Below, piece after piece: positions 61,350 to 64,000 of a stretch of DNA of 64,000 bases. The notes under the pieces are model-generated. The model was given only the letters and a program-made list of their open reading frames with translations. It ran no database searches and was not told the origin of the DNA. Position 1 is the stretch's first letter; each line of letters begins with the position of its first letter. Source of the stretch: Sycobia sp. Sy_11 (lineage: Eukaryota > Arthropoda > Insecta > Hymenoptera > Epichrysomallidae); assembly GCA_018907035.1 (NCBI GenBank), contig JACCIC010000014.1, positions 5,793,103 through 5,857,102 on the forward strand, in the 5' to 3' direction. The position numbers were made by a program, and so were the translations under genes.

Positions 61350-62009
61350 TATGGGGGGACCACCCTCACTCTCAGGCACACCCAACTGAGTTCTATCAAT
61401 CTGACCAGAAAATCACGGTGAGGGAAAAAAGGAAAAGGTTCACGCAGTACATCGGTGGGGAAGGAGTCACCAGCGCCAAAGATCGGGGAGCCTCAGGGAA
61501 GGGGAAAATGTCCGGCCGCCAACCCAGAAAAGAAGAAACTAGAACGAAAAGACGGCTTCCCTCCTACTTCCATCCCCTCTACTCGTCCTCTCATCGCTCC
61601 CGTCTCGTAAGGTCATCGTTCGCAAAAAATCAACTACATTCAGTCTGACTCCGGCTGCGCGGTACATAGCGATACATGATTCCCTAGCAGCATCGCACTC
61701 AAGAGGGCGTGTCCCCTGAATAATCAATCCATCCAAACGGTCGAGCCGGCTGCAAGAATCGGCGCCCTAGGGTCGTCCCAATATCTCATCAATTGAGAAA
61801 GAGTCTCTCCCGTCGTAATTCGCGGACGCACCGTGGGTGCGTCGGGGGCTCGGTCTCGGGCCATCCACACAGGACACGCATCACACTAGTAATGGGAAGA
61901 GGGGCGCTCGATATGTCCTAAAACCACGTCTCGGGGTCCATGATAGCAGAATCATAATGATCGTCGTCTCCATCCTCTCAGACGGTCTCTATAAGAAAAT
62001 AAAAAATCA

Positions 62010-62130
62010 TTCACTCGGTGTTTACAGTATATTTCTGGCAAATAAAAAACAATCGTTATTGCGCATAAAACAAAATTGAACTAATTATCGATCAAAAGCA
62101 GCAAATAGAATTGAAACTCCGAGTCTACTG

Positions 62131-62185
<55 letters not shown>

Positions 62186-62268
62186 ATTTCTCGTCCCAAG
62201 GGTATGAAGGCGAGGCGCGACCGCGACAGATTCTTGCAAGAAACGAAAATTACGAGGTACCGATACAG
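62010..62268 (+). repeat. Direct repeat, copy 2 (259 bp)
   Basis: This is the second copy of the unit at 61071-61349. It is shorter because its internal (CT)n tract has fewer units. The DNA after each copy differs (TATGGGG after copy 1, GTATGGTT after copy 2), and the DNA before each differs too. The structure is therefore flank-A-X-A-flank with about 660 bp of X between. I see no clear target-site duplication. Confidence 0.95.
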
Positions 62269-62662
62269 GTATGGTTTTGAAACAATGGTTTCGATTGGAC
62301 GCTAGTGTATTGGGTGGGGCACTGGGCGGTTAGTACTGCTAAAGGTATAATAGAACGAGCAATAAATCTGACCACGGAACCGTAATTGATAGGACATAAT
62401 ATGTAGAGGTTGAAATTGCAATATATATATATATATATATATATATTATTTATCTTATATATATATATTATATAACTAAGGATATTAACTGAAGAAGAAA
62501 TATAATATGATGCCGTTAGCTATTGAATCGTATTATAATTTAACGAAAATCCCAAATACACATTATGTATGTATGGAACGGGTATTATAAGAATTTCGAA
62601 TCCTGTACAAACTTGTAATATTTAAGTATATAGAGTGTTTGAAAATCTTGAAAAAGAGAAAT

Positions 62663-62887
62663 TTTTAGATCATACTTGCGGATAATTTAAAAAGGTTCGT
62701 CTAAAAATAAAATTTACATTTATACATGTTTTCTTTTTCACCGGAATTTAATACATTTTGCTCCTAATAAAAATAATTTATTTTTCTTGCCGATAATAAT
62801 ATTTAAAATTCCAGTGAAAAAAAACATGCATAAGTGTAAAATTTTATTTTAGACCAACCCTATAAATATCCGCAAATATCGTCTAAA
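62663..62887. repeat. Imperfect inverted repeat / foldback (MITE-like) element
   Basis: The left arm (about 62663-62750) and the reverse complement of the right arm (about 62800-62887) align over roughly 85 bp with about 80% identity by eye. Shared blocks include TTGCGGATA, GTCTAAAA, AAAATTTACA/AAAATTTTACA and CATGTTTT followed by TTTCAC[CT]GGAATTT. A short AT-rich spacer of about 50 bp separates the arms. No open frame is inside. It fits an old foldback or MITE-like element; a transcribed hairpin RNA locus is the other option. Confidence 0.75.
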
Positions 62888-64000
62888 CGGGGCCTGGAAA
62901 AAACTGGAAATATTTTCAGCCGCCAAGATGGACAGTCGGTAAAAGAGTTCGAGGAAAAAATGAATTCTTCGCGATACCGGGCAAGCTTGCGCTGTTAGCA
63001 ACACACTTCTTCGCATTTTAATGCGCTATGGAAATGAAAATCGAGTTGTCGGCCAAGCTGGAAATAAATTCACTGCTGAATTTTCAGTTGCCTGTAACAG
63101 ACATACCGATTAGACGGAAAATCCACTATAAGTGTGCGCAACCGTTTATTAAACTACCAAGTTGGATTTTATAATTAGAAAATAAAAATTTCAATTGCCC
63201 TGAAGTTTCTCATTGAACAACAACATGCGTAACTAAATTTTCACGAATGTAAATAAAACTTCTGTAATATACTTGTTATCGAAGTTCACTCGGATATTCC
63301 AAAACAGCGTGTAGATCTCCAAGAAAATATGTTTTTTTTTTTTTTTTTATCTGATACGCATTACGTACTACACTCATATTATTCGTTGTAATTATCTTTA
63401 TTGACTTTTCAGCCCCGTGTATTACCTATGATTTATAGCGCAATTCTTTATAATAATTGTAAATTATGCATATATTGTACGCATAGCCACATACAATGTA
63501 AATTTCTTTTATATAATACTGGGATTATTAATACACCAGCCGTTCACGTTTCTCTAACACAGCTATCCTATTCTTATCGATTTGAAGTTAATTCTGCTGA
63601 CTAAGTGACACTGCTTCCATTATCACGTATTGAGTTGATCCGGGTCATTTAACTAATACTATATATGTGTGTGGGTTTAGTATAGTATAGTGTAGGATAG
63701 AAAAAGAACAGAGCGCGAATGAAAAATATTTTATACTGGATATATATTTAGGAAAAGTGACAACAACGTGAATCCGTAGAGGCAGGTTCATATTTTCGCC
63801 ACAAATGGAAAAAAAAATTATATATATATATATAAAAATTTCCATAAGCAATTGAATTGCTGTATTTAAAAAATTCATAATAGTAGTTCTTCATGACATA
63901 TGTTATTATGACCTCATGTAGGTATAGCTTAAAATGTTATATTAAAAAAGTAAACGAATTTGAAAATAAATTAATAAATATTTTTTAATTACTGGTTCTC

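Larger units (their letters stand above)
59101..64000. other. DNA upstream of gro, no gene recognised
   Basis: This is intergenic DNA upstream of gro or part of a still larger unspliced leader. It holds two (AT)n tracts at 59239-59436, an ATT run near 60027-60050, AT-rich unique DNA at 59650-61070, the A-X-A direct duplication at 61071-62268, the foldback element at 62663-62887 and a T-run at 63331-63348. All open frames are short and unremarkable. Confidence 0.7.

Noticed and set aside
61418..61648. 76-codon frame inside the segment between the direct repeats
   Set aside because: No start-codon support or known domain; it gives no evidence that the segment is a coding transposon.

Overview
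The window is eukaryotic genomic DNA, most likely from an insect. Its high CpG content outside the repeats and extreme density of dinucleotide microsatellites would suit a hymenopteran, but the species cannot be named from the sequence. Almost everything lies in or just upstream of one gene on the minus strand: the 5' part of a Groucho/TLE family transcriptional co-repressor (gro). No other protein-coding gene could be supported. Most open frames here are low-complexity translations of (AT)n, (GA)n, (CT)n and (CA)n tracts.

Transcription runs from right to left. Exon 1 (coding part 57421-57483) gives the conserved Met-Tyr-Pro-Ser start and the RHP motif. Exon 2 (18579-18676), exon 3 (12061-12124) and exon 4 (3526-3570) encode the first half of the N-terminal Q (tetramerisation) domain. 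All four exons join in frame (phases 0, 2, 0), each with a canonical AG acceptor and/or GT donor, giving 90 codons. The rest of the Q domain, the GP/CcN/SP linkers and the WD40 propeller must lie beyond the left edge. Introns are very large: intron 1 about 38.7 kb, intron 2 about 6.5 kb, intron 3 about 8.5 kb, intron 4 more than 3.5 kb.

Layout: 1-3525 intron 4; 3526-3570 exon 4; 3571-12060 intron 3; 12061-12124 exon 3; 12125-18578 intron 2; 18579-18676 exon 2; 18677-57420 intron 1; 57421-57483 first coding exon; about 57484-58450 GC-rich 5' leader; about 58450-59100 putative GAGA-rich promoter; 59100-64000 upstream DNA with (AT)n tracts, a recent 0.28 kb direct duplication (61071-61349 and 62010-62268) and a foldback element (62663-62887).

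The points most worth checking are: a long ATG-free open frame rich in Gln/His/Ser/Gly running in frame into the Groucho start codon; substitutions at usually conserved Q-domain positions, which may indicate a diverged paralogue; the foldback element; the near-identical duplication; a microRNA-like hairpin in intron 1; and two CTCF-like motifs inside introns. No previously undescribed biological system is evident.
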